From Escarpia spicata (Eukaryota; Annelida; Polychaeta; Sabellida; Siboglinidae), in contig OZ023206.1 in NCBI GenBank assembly GCA_963995525.1, positions 70,877,295 through 70,941,294 on the forward strand: 64,000 nt of DNA, read 5' to 3'. The position numbers and the translations under genes were made by a program. The notes below the pieces were generated by a model. The model did no database searches. It was not told where the DNA came from and saw nothing but the letters and a program-made list of their open reading frames with translations. Positions 31,858-41,704 of the stretch are shown piece by piece (positions within the stretch are counted from its first letter, which is position 1; each line of letters begins with the position of its first letter).

Positions 31858-32440
31858 CAATATATTAAAAACGGTATTCGTCTAATACCACCTCGCACAG
31901 ACGCTGTAAATTGGGCCAGTACTAGCATGCTGTTCTGACCCAATACTAGCCCCATACACTGATACTGGAACATTAGTGGTCCTGTACTGGCTGGTGCTGG
32001 GTCGATACAGACAACTGCATCCCATAGATGGCACTAGATGCTATTTACTAGCTTGTGTTAGGTTAGTATTAGACCAGCAAGGTAAACTTAATTATGGTAT
32101 GTACATTCTATTGGCTCAAAACCGGCTTTCCTGTTAACGGTACTTGGCAGTATACTGCCATTATTGGGGCAATTATGTCATGTTTGCTGAGAACAGATCA
32201 ATAAACGTGCATGTCATGGCCATACCCACCCATAGAATTAAAGTTATTATTCAATTAAAATAAATATTGTTTTTTTTAATTCAGGATAATCCTCCACATA
32301 AATTGCACAAGTCTCCATTGTCACGTGTCCTGCTTTGTAATTTTTTTTAAATATCTGCTCATTTTGTACCTCAAATAATTGTGGTGTGATGGAATAAACA
32401 GTTTTGTTATATATAATAAATTGAGGTAAACTAAATAATT
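31858..32440. repeat. Dispersed repeat / left part of the zinc-finger block, copy 2
   Basis: Aligns with 1-530, including a 5' hairpin GGTATT/AATACC and AATAAACAGTTTTG near 32,392. It ends where RTE coding sequence begins on the minus strand. Confidence 0.7.
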
Positions 32441-32558
32441 TTGTTGTGATTCTCTTCATTATGATTTTTAGCATAATTTTGCTCGCATGGCTGATGAGGG
32501 ATATAGTCCTGTGGTTTGAGCATTCTTGTTTGTCACCTTTTTTCTGTATTGGTATAAA

Positions 32559-32889
32559 AAGGTAAGTTCCTATATAGCGCAGTATCCAGTCCTCGGGACT
32601 GCTCAAAGCGCTTTACTCTTTACTCCCTTGTAGACCTGTTCAATCGAACACCGTCTTGACTTCTCTGGGAAGCATTCAGCCACGCTGCAATTAATGCGCG
32701 AAGACTATTCGTACACAAATATCCACCACTGTCCATAGCCAGGTACTCATTCATACAGCTGAATGAACTGAAGCAATGTAGAGTAAACGAACTTGCCCAA
32801 AGTTCGACACCACCGCACAGGATTCGGATCCGCGTTCTCTCAGTCGAGAGTCAGGAGGTCTTACCACTGTGCTACTGTGCTCCACCAAA
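32559..32889 (-). mobile_element. tRNA-derived SINE inserted in the RTE
   Basis: On the minus strand it starts GGAGCACAGTAGCACAGTGG (A-box TAGCACAGTGG). The B-box GGATCCGAATCC lies about 45 bases on, and the tail reads AAAGCGCTTTGAGCAG and GCGCTATATAGG. GGTATAA flanks both ends (32,551-32,557 and 32,890-32,896), a clean target duplication. Removing the SINE restores the RTE reading ...RAILIPIQKKGDK. This orders the events: RTE first, SINE later. Confidence 0.9.
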
Positions 32890-33656
32890 GGTATAAGGAT
32901 AGCTCGTTTCCAGGCCATGGGCCATGTTCCACTTTTCCATATTTTCTTGCATAATGTGTGATAGATATCCACGCCTGCTTCGCCACTTGCTCTTGTTAGA
33001 TCTGCAGTGATGTTATCAGTGCCAGGTGATTTTCCGTCTTTTAGACTTTATTGCCCACTCCACCTCTGAATGCAAAGGCTCAAGTTCATCTTCTGGTTCT
33101 GTCCTCTCTCTGCCTTCATCCATGTCTACCTCTTCTGTTTCTTAAACATGCTTTCACAATATTGCTTCCATCTTTCAAGTATGTCATCGCTTTCTGTCAG
33201 AGTCATTCCCGTTTCATCTTTAATAACGCTAAGTCTAGATTTGAACGACTATGTCATAGGCTTGATTTCCTCGAACATACTGCGACTATCGTTCCTTCTC
33301 ATACATAGTTCTATCTTTTCGCCTTTCTTCTCTAGATATCTTCTTGTCTTCCTTACACATTCATTTAATCATCTTGCACTTCTCTCTGTATTTCTCATGA
33401 TAATTCTCACTCATTTCTTTGTTCTTCTTTAACTCTTTCCTTTCGTCGATCATCTGCAGTGTGTCTTTGCTTATCCATGGTTGTTTTTGTCTCCTCTTTT
33501 TAGTGAAGTGTTTGTCAGCTGATTCCATAATGATGTTCCTAATTTCTACTGCCAACTCCTCTGGTTCCTTCTCGTCGGCCATTGTCTGTAATACTCCAAA
33601 ATGGTTCATAACCTCTACTCGGTATCCTTCTTTGATATCACTGACGCCATACCTCA

Positions 33657-34650
33657 CTATCTCCCTCTCTTCATCTTTCTTAATTTTATCGCAATCTTGG
33701 CGCTTAGCATTTCATGGTCAGAGCCACAATCGGCTCCCGGTAATGTCTTTGCATTAAGCACAGACGTCCTCCATCGTTTTGGTATCAGTATAAAGTCAGT
33801 TTGATTTCTGTTCCAACCATCTGGTGTTGTCCAAGTATACAGTCTTCTTTGATGTTGTTTGAAGAAAATATTAGTGATCATCAGTTCATTCTGTATGATA
33901 AACTAAACAAGTCTATCTCCTCTCTCATTTCTCTCGCCTAGTCCATATTTCCCAATATTTTCTTCTTCGTTTTTACAACTGCCAACTTTTGAATTGAAAT
34001 CGCCCATCAGTACTACCATGTCTCTCCTGTTTACCTCGTCAACTGTTCGTTGCAGTGTGTCATAAAACGTTTCTATTACATCGTCGGCTGCAGTGCTCGT
34101 TAGTGCATAAATTTGAATACATGTTATATTCGTGGGTTTTGCTTGTATTCGTATGGTAATAATTCTGTCATTGACCAGATTGTATCCTAATAGTTTTCTT
34201 TGACAGATAGAACACAACACCACTCATCCCTGGCTTAGATGCTCCTGAGTATACAAACTTTCCTCCTGAATCCGGGCGAAAGTGTCCTTGTCTGGCCAAC
34301 CTGTGTTCTGCAATCCCTAATGTATCTACCCCATATCTTTCTGCTTCCGATGTTACCATTTGTAGTGTTCCATGACTCGTTTTTCTGATGTTCCATGTTG
34401 CCACACGGATGTTCCCTTTTAGCTTTTTGTTGCTGGTTTTACAGTCGGGCATACTATCGTCATCGGCTCTGGCGTTACTTCCAACATCTCCAAACTCTTC
34501 CCCAGCATGTGTCGTCTTATCCAGCCTGGGGGGTTCACCACTAGGACCTCTCTTACTGTCTGTATTCTCCATCAAGGTTTCTTGAGCTAATACAGCGGTA
34601 GTTGCCCATTGATTTCCGCTGGTTTGTGTATGGTTAACTCCATTATTCAT
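33657..34650 (-). pseudogene. RTE copy 2 endonuclease
   Basis: Pieces in three frames: VATWNIRKTS and LGIAEHR (34,168-34,500), CIQIYALTST and VVLMGDFNSKVG (33,903-34,223), NQTDFILIPKRW and GADCGSDHEML (33,657-33,881). The nicking-site residues (N, E, D-N and D-H) are all recognisable. It is preceded by a ~60-residue polar leader beginning MNNGVNHTQTSGNQ. At least two frameshifts make it non-functional. Confidence 0.85.
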
Positions 34651-35307
34651 TGACTAAAAAGTCTTGCACTGCAGGACAGCGGGTCACCGGGCCTTCCACA
34701 TGCGTCTTGGTAGGTACCGAGCAGCCTGGTGAAAGGCTGTTGCTGTTTCGCATTTGTAGCCGGGGGTGTAGCCAATCGGCTGGCCGCCTACCCCTCCGAG
34801 ACAGTCTTTGTGTACTGAGGACAGACGTCCCTCGACTCAATAGGCATTAGCCTACAAGCCTTACTCATGTAGTTTTGCTGGTCAGCCGAGACCATTGCCC
34901 GGGGTGTGGCCACTGCCGTACACTAGCAGTTCCTAGGAGCCATATATGGGAACCAGTGGTTAGAGCCTCCACAGAAGTGGAGCGGCTGCCCATCACCAAA
35001 GGGACTATCCCTCCAGGTTCTACACTACACCCCTGAGCATATATGTTATTATTATACCGGTCCACTATGACAAGTATTATGACAGCTGTATATATTTATA
35101 TTGTTTACTTGTATTTTATATATTTTTAATAACCAACTATTTGTATTCCTTGATGTGTGTCTATACAGTAGTATCTTTATATATTTTTACCTGTATTTTA
35201 TGTGTACATATGGACTTTTGTCTGAAGTAAACATTATTATTATTATAACAGTCCACTATGAAAAGTATTATGACTTGCTCTGATGTTTTATGGTGGATCT
35301 GTTGTAG

Positions 35308-35444
35308 ACATTGCCCGGAAGTGACCTCGAGAAAACAAGCATCACAGATAGAGTCGCCAAAGACACACACAGTCACAGTATAGGCTGTTGTCTCATGTCA
35401 TTATTCACCAATAGGACCAGAGAAAACACAGATTCAAAATACAG
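35308..35444 (+). promoter_or_regulatory. Candidate promoter and non-coding first exon of ZNF2
   Basis: CCGGAAGT at 35,315-35,322 (ETS-type) and a donor-like ACAG|GTACAG with exon end at 35,444, both conserved with 1017-1024 and 1144. The matching acceptor TTTTTAG ends at 35,959, giving a 515-bp intron. Upstream DNA from 35,100 is also conserved with 830-1010. The start of transcription is not known. Confidence 0.5.
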
Positions 35445-35980
35445 GTACAGCGTCATTACATTCTGGGTGTAGACAGTTTGTCTGAAAATAATATAATAAA
35501 ATTGGATCCAAAACTTGTTTTATGAGATAATGATCAATTTTCAATCACTGACAATATTTAATCTGTTCATTGAGAAGAAATAAAATTGTGCTTTCTGAAA
35601 AAGAGACACTGCACAAAATTGCCACACCTGGTCAGACATCTCACAGTAATTACTACAAAAACTTCAACGGCTTTACCTCATTCAGCAAAATAAAAATAAA
35701 AATATTTTTATATCGCAAGATAGGATACAGCATGTAATGAATATACATATTTTATCTTCCAATGTTTTAAAACACATTTGCTGAAATGGTGTTTAAAATA
35801 GATTTGTTGTAATTGTCTAATTTGATTTCATAATTAGCAATAATACTATCATAATTAGTATTCAATAACGTTGTTCACAAGTAAAAACAGATTTTCTAAA
35901 CATCATGTATAATGCTATACCTCCTTACTAACTCTATCTTATGTGTGTTTTATTTTTAGTTTCACAACACGTTCGATTAG

Positions 35981-38704
35981 ATGGACAACGGATATAAGCA
36001 TGACGTCAATGCGGAGATCCACTTTCAGGTCTCAGGGGCAACACAAGAAGACTCTCAGCTCACTGACTCAGACTTCAATCAACAAAGAATTTCTTCTACA
36101 AATTGTGGACTTTCTGCCGACGTACACAAATATTGTTATGATGACTACAAAGTGGTGGAGAGCATAAAGTGTGAAGACGACCAACCAGAAACCATACATG
36201 AAGACAGTGCGTGCAGTCGAGAGAAACGTAGTGTTCATGTTCACATTACCACAGGTTTGGAAAATGTGACGTGTGAAAAAGAAGGATCAAGTGAAAAAGA
36301 ACATATTGTGCGAATCCCAGACACAGATCAGCTGCCTACCTGGACTGATGGTGTTAACGAACTGACCAAAGTGGAACAAGAGAACATAGACCCTGATGAA
36401 TGTGGCAGGGACAGTGAAGAGACGAGACATTGGGTCGTGTGTCAGGCTGGCGTACTGAAAGAGGTCAAAGCTGTACAGTCTCAGAATGTGTCGGAGACAT
36501 TTGCAGATTGCAGTGAACTTGTTGACCAAAAGAAACACTTCAGCAATACATATCGAAAGATACTCCCAAAGTACAGTAATTTAAAAAACGAAGAAATGAT
36601 TCACACTGATAAAAAACACATTTCTTATATGTGTGGAAAGTCATTCACACGGTCGGATACCCTTAGAGAGCATAAAAGTACTCGCACAGATAAGAAACCG
36701 TACACTTGTGGTACATGTGGAAAGTCATTCACACGGTCGTGTAACCTCAAAATCCATGAAAGGATTCACACAGGTGAGATGCCATACACTTGTGGTACAT
36801 GTGGAAAGTCATTCATGCAGTCGCGTCACCTCAAAATCCATGAAAGGATTCACACAGGTGAGAAACCATACACTTGTGATACATGTGGAAAGTCATTCGC
36901 ACTGTGGTGTACCCTTAAAAGTCATAAAAGAATTCACACAGGTGAGAAACCTTACACATGTGAGAATTGTGGAAAGGCATTCATAACGTTGAGTTGCCTT
37001 AAACAACATCAAAGGATTCACACAGGTGAGAAACCATACACTTGTGATAGGTGTGGAAAGTCATTCGCACTGTCTTGTACCCTTAAAAAACATCAAAGAA
37101 TTCACACAGGTGAGAAGCCTTACACTTGTGATTTGTGTGGAAAGTCATTCACACAGTGCAATACCCTTAAAAGTCATCACAGGATTCACATAGGTGACAA
37201 ACCGTACAGTTGTGATATGTGTGGAAAGTCATTCACACAGTCGAAAACCCTTAAAGTCCACAAAAGGACTCACACAGGTGGGAAACCGTACCGTTGTGAG
37301 AATTGTGGAAAGGCTTTCACAATGTTGAGTCAACTTAAAGACCATCAAAGGATTCACACAGGTGAGAAACCGTACACTTGTGATACAAATGTGAAGCCAT
37401 TCATACAGACGAGTAGGCATAAATACCAAGAAACAACTCACACAGGTGAGAAACCCTGCACTTGTGACAATTGTGGAAAGTCATTCGCACTGTTGTGTAC
37501 CCTTAACAGACATAAAAAAATTCACACAGGTGAGAAACCTTACATGTGTGAAAACTGTGGAAAGGCATTCATAATGTTGAGTCGCCTTAAAGAACATCAA
37601 AGGATTCACACAGGTGAGAAACCATACACTTGTGATATGTGTGGAAAGTCATTCGCACTGTCTTGTACCCTTAAAAAACATCACAGAATTCACACAGGTG
37701 AGAAACCATACACTTGTGAGAATTGTGGAAAGGCATTCATAAAGTTGAGTCGCCTTAAAGAACATCAAAGGATTCACGCAGGTGTGAAACCGTACAGTTG
37801 TTATATGTGTGGAAAGTCATTCGCACTGTCTTGTACCCTTAAAAAACATAAAAGAATTAACGCAGGTGAGAAACCTTACACTTGCGAACATATTGTGCGA
37901 ATCCCAGACACAGAACAACTCCCAACCTGGACTGATGTTGTTAACGAACTGACCAAAATGAAACAAGAGAAGATAGACCCTGATGAATGTGGCAGAGACG
38001 GTGAAGAGACGAGACATTGGGTCGTGTGTGAGGCTGGTGTACTGAAAGAGGTTAAAGCTGTACATTCTCAGGGTGTCTCAGAGACATTTGTAGATTGCAG
38101 TAAATTTGATGGTCATAAGCAACATTGGGTCAGTCTGAACGATCAACAAATCAACAAATCACAGTCAAATGCAAAACTAAAGCCTGGTGAGAAACCGTAC
38201 ACTTGTGATACATGTGGAAAGTCATTCACAAAGTCCATTATCCTAAAACTGCATGAAAGGATTCACAGAGGTGAGAAATCGTACACTTGTGATACAAATG
38301 TGAAACCATTGATACAGACGATTACACGTAAAAACCATGAAACAACTCACACAGGTGAGAAACCTCACAGATGTGAGAATTGTGGAAAGGCATTCATAAA
38401 GTTGAGTCGCCTTAAACAACATCAAATGGTTCACACAGGTGAGAAACCATTCACTTGTGATACGTGTGGAAAGTCATTTACACGATCATTTACCTTTAAG
38501 CAGCATAAAATAATACACACAGGTGAGAAACCATACACTTGTGATACGTGTGGAAAGTCATTTACACGATCATTTACCTTTAAGCAGCATCAAATAATAC
38601 ACACAGGTGAGAAACCATACACTTGTGATACATGTGGAAAGTCATTCACACAGTTGAATACCCTTAAAAACCACCACAGGATTCACAAAGGTGACAAACC
38701 GTAA
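35981..38704 (+). CDS. ZNF2: chimeric multi-C2H2 zinc-finger protein, 907 aa
   Basis: Probable nuclear DNA-binding protein with two leader-plus-finger modules. Residues 1-210 match the ZNF1 leader. Residues ~211-634 hold 12 intact fingers and three degenerate ones (the first, HISYMC; the tenth, CDTNVKPFIQT; the fifteenth, ending in Asn instead of His). At about residue 635 the finger text GEKPYTCE runs straight into HIVRIPD, which restarts the leader at its second half. Residues ~736-907 are five intact fingers plus one degenerate. In all 17 fingers keep their ligands. The stop comes from TAC-to-TAA in a PYSCD linker. The ATG aligns with that of ZNF1, 21 bases after a splice-acceptor-like site. 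Targets unknown. Confidence 0.93.
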   Translation: MDNGYKHDVNAEIHFQVSGATQEDSQLTDSDFNQQRISSTNCGLSADVHKYCYDDYKVVESIKCEDDQPETIHEDSACSREKRSVHVHITTGLENVTCEKEGSSEKEHIVRIPDTDQLPTWTDGVNELTKVEQENIDPDECGRDSEETRHWVVCQAGVLKEVKAVQSQNVSETFADCSELVDQKKHFSNTYRKILPKYSNLKNEEMIHTDKKHISYMCGKSFTRSDTLREHKSTRTDKKPYTCGTCGKSFTRSCNLKIHERIHTGEMPYTCGTCGKSFMQSRHLKIHERIHTGEKPYTCDTCGKSFALWCTLKSHKRIHTGEKPYTCENCGKAFITLSCLKQHQRIHTGEKPYTCDRCGKSFALSCTLKKHQRIHTGEKPYTCDLCGKSFTQCNTLKSHHRIHIGDKPYSCDMCGKSFTQSKTLKVHKRTHTGGKPYRCENCGKAFTMLSQLKDHQRIHTGEKPYTCDTNVKPFIQTSRHKYQETTHTGEKPCTCDNCGKSFALLCTLNRHKKIHTGEKPYMCENCGKAFIMLSRLKEHQRIHTGEKPYTCDMCGKSFALSCTLKKHHRIHTGEKPYTCENCGKAFIKLSRLKEHQRIHAGVKPYSCYMCGKSFALSCTLKKHKRINAGEKPYTCEHIVRIPDTEQLPTWTDVVNELTKMKQEKIDPDECGRDGEETRHWVVCEAGVLKEVKAVHSQGVSETFVDCSKFDGHKQHWVSLNDQQINKSQSNAKLKPGEKPYTCDTCGKSFTKSIILKLHERIHRGEKSYTCDTNVKPLIQTITRKNHETTHTGEKPHRCENCGKAFIKLSRLKQHQMVHTGEKPFTCDTCGKSFTRSFTFKQHKIIHTGEKPYTCDTCGKSFTRSFTFKQHQIIHTGEKPYTCDTCGKSFTQLNTLKNHHRIHKGDKP

Positions 38705-39075
38705 AGTTGTGATACGTGAGAAAAGTCATTCATACAGTCGGGTACCCTTAAGTAGCATCAAATAATTCACACAGGTGAGAAACCATACACTTGTGATAGG
38801 TGTGAAAAATCATTCACACACTGAAGTAACTTTAAAAACCACCAAAGAACTCACACATGAGAAAGTGTGCACTTGTGATACGCGTAGAAAGCCATACACT
38901 GTGTTAAGTACACATACAAAACATCAAAGGATTCGCATAGGTGAGACACCATATACGTGTGAGAATTGTGGAAAGGCATTTTTAATGTGGAGTCGCCTTA
39001 AAAAACATCAAAGGATTCACAACAGTGAGAAACCTTACACTTGTGGCAGGTGGAAAGTCATGCTCCCGTTCAAGT
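38705..39075 (+). pseudogene. Decayed C-terminal fingers of ZNF2
   Basis: After the TAA, the same frame reads SCDT-stop-EKSFIQSGTLK, then HQIIHTGEKPYTCDRCEKSF and more. A shifted frame at 38,870-39,040 holds HQRIRIGETPYTCENCGKAF and LKKHQRIHNSEKPYTC. At least four fingers were lost, parallel to ZNF1 but through a different first lesion. Confidence 0.85.
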
Positions 39076-39219
39076 AGCCTAAAACAACTTGAAATTATTA
39101 ACATATATTTCAGAATGCATATACTTGACATACATGTAGAATATATTGTTTGGACCGTAAATGTCATGTTGTCGTTTACTCTATAAAAAATTATGTTTTA
39201 TTTACTTCATTGTCTCGGC

Positions 39220-39225
39220 AATAAA
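39220..39225 (+). terminator. ZNF2 poly(A) signal AATAAA
   Basis: Same context (CGGCAATAAAGCTAG) as the ZNF1 signal at 12,902-12,907, 516 bases after the stop. Confidence 0.65.
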
Positions 39226-39336
39226 GCTAGGATTCCATTTATATATTACAGCGTGTGGCAAAGTAATGAATATAGCGCTCAGTGGAAATTAACAGAAGTA
39301 GGTACATAAGTACATAGGCCGATGAGTTTTGTTATG

Positions 39337-39447
39337 CGGATGCGGCAAATTGAATCGGTCCATGTAGCGATTGGAGTGGTATCCGCATAGGAATAGGATA
39401 TTCCTACATGTGAAGTCACCACAGAAGTATTCCACTTGCCGCATCCG
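39337..39447. repeat. Conserved inverted repeat downstream of ZNF2
   Basis: CGGATGCGGCAA (39,337-39,348) and its reverse complement (39,436-39,447), with an inner AGGAATA/TATTCCT hairpin. Homologous to 13,012-13,114. The ZNF2 loop is longer because of extra bases near 39,361. Confidence 0.6.
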
Positions 39448-40088
39448 TACACGTCTCTTGTTGAATCCAAGCGTTATAACCTGTATAATGTATCTTTCTG
39501 TGTTATTTATGCATCAAGATGGACTGGCTATTTATATAGAAGTATTATTTAGGTGGTAGAATACACTTAAGAGGACATATTGATGAATATGATTGTGTAA
39601 GCTGCTAAAACTAAAAATACTTTTGATTAATTCATTTAGTAAACACATTCAATGTTCACCAAGGTATAACAAGTATTAAAATGATGCATTTCTCCTATTT
39701 TAGCACGTAACGTGCGTTTTTTGTTTGTTTACTCATCCAACTGCACCTACTTGAGGCTAACTAAAGCCCACCCCAGCCTAGGTGCCTGTATACCGTGCAA
39801 GATCCCGTGTGCAGATTTGGGGGGACTCTTTAGAACTGTCCTGATGAATCTTTGTTCCGTCTCCCCGCTGCGCAATACAGAATATTTATTAACGGTCAAT
39901 CGAACCGTTTTCTTTTTAGTAATAATATTGATATGATGTAAATTAAGTCACAGAGAAAGAAAAACAGAAGTATAGCTACTTGCTTGTTCGTTAATTGTAA
40001 TTGAGTGCATATAAGTTGATGATTAAAATGATTAATGTTAACCGCGTATATAGCTGCGATCAAGAATTATATCAACATAGTTAGTAAA
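39448..40088. other. Conserved downstream flank of the zinc-finger block; no gene
   Basis: Matches 13,115-13,450 and 14,426-14,805 with the L2-like insertion missing. Homology ends at about 40,088. No gene. Confidence 0.6.
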
Positions 40089-40119
40089 CATAATAAGACA
40101 TTGTATTTTTCAACATAAC

Positions 40120-40225
40120 AACGATAATATATATATATATATACAATGTTTGTGGCACATAAATATGTATAATGTCAGAAAAAGGGGTATACTTAAGAAA
40201 GTTCTTATAGTTGTATACCCCTCAA
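40120..40225. repeat. TA microsatellite and short hairpin
   Basis: (TA)n at 40,128-40,143, then AGGGGTATAC at 40,183-40,192 inverted at 40,213-40,222, with an inner AAGAA/TTCTT pair. Could be a small foldback remnant. Confidence 0.6.
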
Positions 40226-40240
40226 AAAATTTCTTTAGGT

Positions 40241-40519
40241 ATTACTTAGTATACATTATACAATTTAGTATGTGACAGTACAGCATAATCTTCACATAAA
40301 TTTTTGGTATGAAATATTGCACGAATACCCGGTAAGTGAAGACAAGCATTGGCATTATTAGTGTATAAATTAATAATAATATTACTTAGTATACATTATA
40401 CAATTTAGTATGTGACAGTACAGCATAATCTTCACATAAATTTTTGGTATGAAATATTGCACGAATACCCGGTAAGTGAAGACAAGCATTGGCATTATTA
40501 GTGTATAAATTAATAATAA
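40241..40519. repeat. 140-bp perfect direct tandem duplication
   Basis: 40,241-40,380 is repeated without a change at 40,381-40,519, except that the last base of the unit differs. Not coding. It starts ATTACTTAGTATACATTATA and ends in TAATAATA, so slippage between TAATAATA-like ends may have produced it. Confidence 0.95.
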
Positions 40520-41468
40520 ACATTCAAATATAGTACATTATAATATAATCATTCATTCATCAGGACATTTCCCTAGCCATTTGTCTAGGAAGAAAAATGC
40601 ATATTTAAGTTTAGTGTGCATTTTTAGTCCTTTGGCCGAAGGGACTATTGCCATAACTCTGCGTCCGCCGTTAGCTGCCGTATCTCAGAAACCGTTCAGC
40701 AACTGTTTCTCTAATTTTACATAGACATATCTTAGGGCACTGTTTTTTAAAAACTGTTCAGCAACTTTTTCTTAAATGTTGCATATACATTTCATGTGGT
40801 AGTGTCACTGTACACAAGAAATCTGTATTTGATTCAATCATTCTAAGGGCTCCAAATGTCCCCTAAAATGCTAAATTTGTTAACTAAATGGTCTATTGTA
40901 GCAGTAGCTCTAGAAGGCTTCCAGTCCTTTTGTTCAACTAATCCGTTTTCCCACAACATCTGCCACACCTCACTTTGGCTGGCTGGTTAATGTGTGACTA
41001 ATCTGTAATTGCTCACTGGCAGAGGCTTGGGTCACTGTGGCTGGTGGTAGGAAGTATGACTAATATGTAATTGGTCACTAGCAGAGGCTTCAGTCAACAA
41101 ACACAAAGCCTTGTACCAGAAATAGAACACTATTCCCCTTCCCAAAACATCTGTCACATGCGGAGTCTGTGTCTTGTATGGATATAGATTTTATGCAGTT
41201 GTTTTATATAAGCAGAAAGTTAATTGAAATTAGTTATTCTTAGGCCACAGAAAAGTAACCGTTTCTCATCGATGCATGTATTTAAAAATATGTGCCACAA
41301 CATTTTATTTTCTATTATAATTATTCCTCTAAATGCAAGACGTGGTGCAATAAGTGAACAGTAAACATGTAAACATTTTATTTCCATCATAACCCTTAAT
41401 GATCTGTAACTATGATTCACCAAAAAACATTTGATTAATAATTACCTACAGGGTTGTTTGATTTATGC

Positions 41469-41491
41469 CGGGCAGAAACTGTTTCTGCCCG
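41469..41491. repeat. 23-bp palindrome
   Basis: CGGGCAGAAAC-T-GTTTCTGCCCG: perfect 11-base arms around a single T. No neighbouring gene explains it. Confidence 0.9.
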
Positions 41492-41704
41492 ACAGAAATG
41501 GCAACAATAGGAAATACATGCCACTGATAGGCAAACGTGTTCTTTTTATAGACAATGTCAGTGTCTTTCTGTACCTGTCTACGTATGATAACCATTTGTC
41601 CGCCATGCTCACAATAAACATCACATGAATGATAAAAGGAAGAACAGCCACTTAACTTGTGGATTATTATTATTATAAAACTGCTCTGCTATTGCTTGGT
41701 GGAC

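Larger units (their letters stand above)
32441..35045 (-). mobile_element. RTE-like LINE copy 2, 3'-truncated, interrupted by a SINE
   Basis: Minus strand: a GC-rich 5' region (34,650-35,040), then endonuclease (33,657-34,650), linker (33,361-33,657) and only the start of the reverse transcriptase (32,441-33,020: AWKRAILIP, SINE, IPIQKKGDKQECSNHRTISL, KIMLKIIMKR). The catalytic YADD part is absent. Several frameshifts. It sits upstream of the candidate ZNF2 promoter and antisense to that gene. Confidence 0.9.

Noticed and set aside
36633..36986. Plus-strand 117-residue frame inside ZNF2 in another phase
   Set aside because: Overlaps in-frame finger sequence and repeats with the finger period; a shadow.
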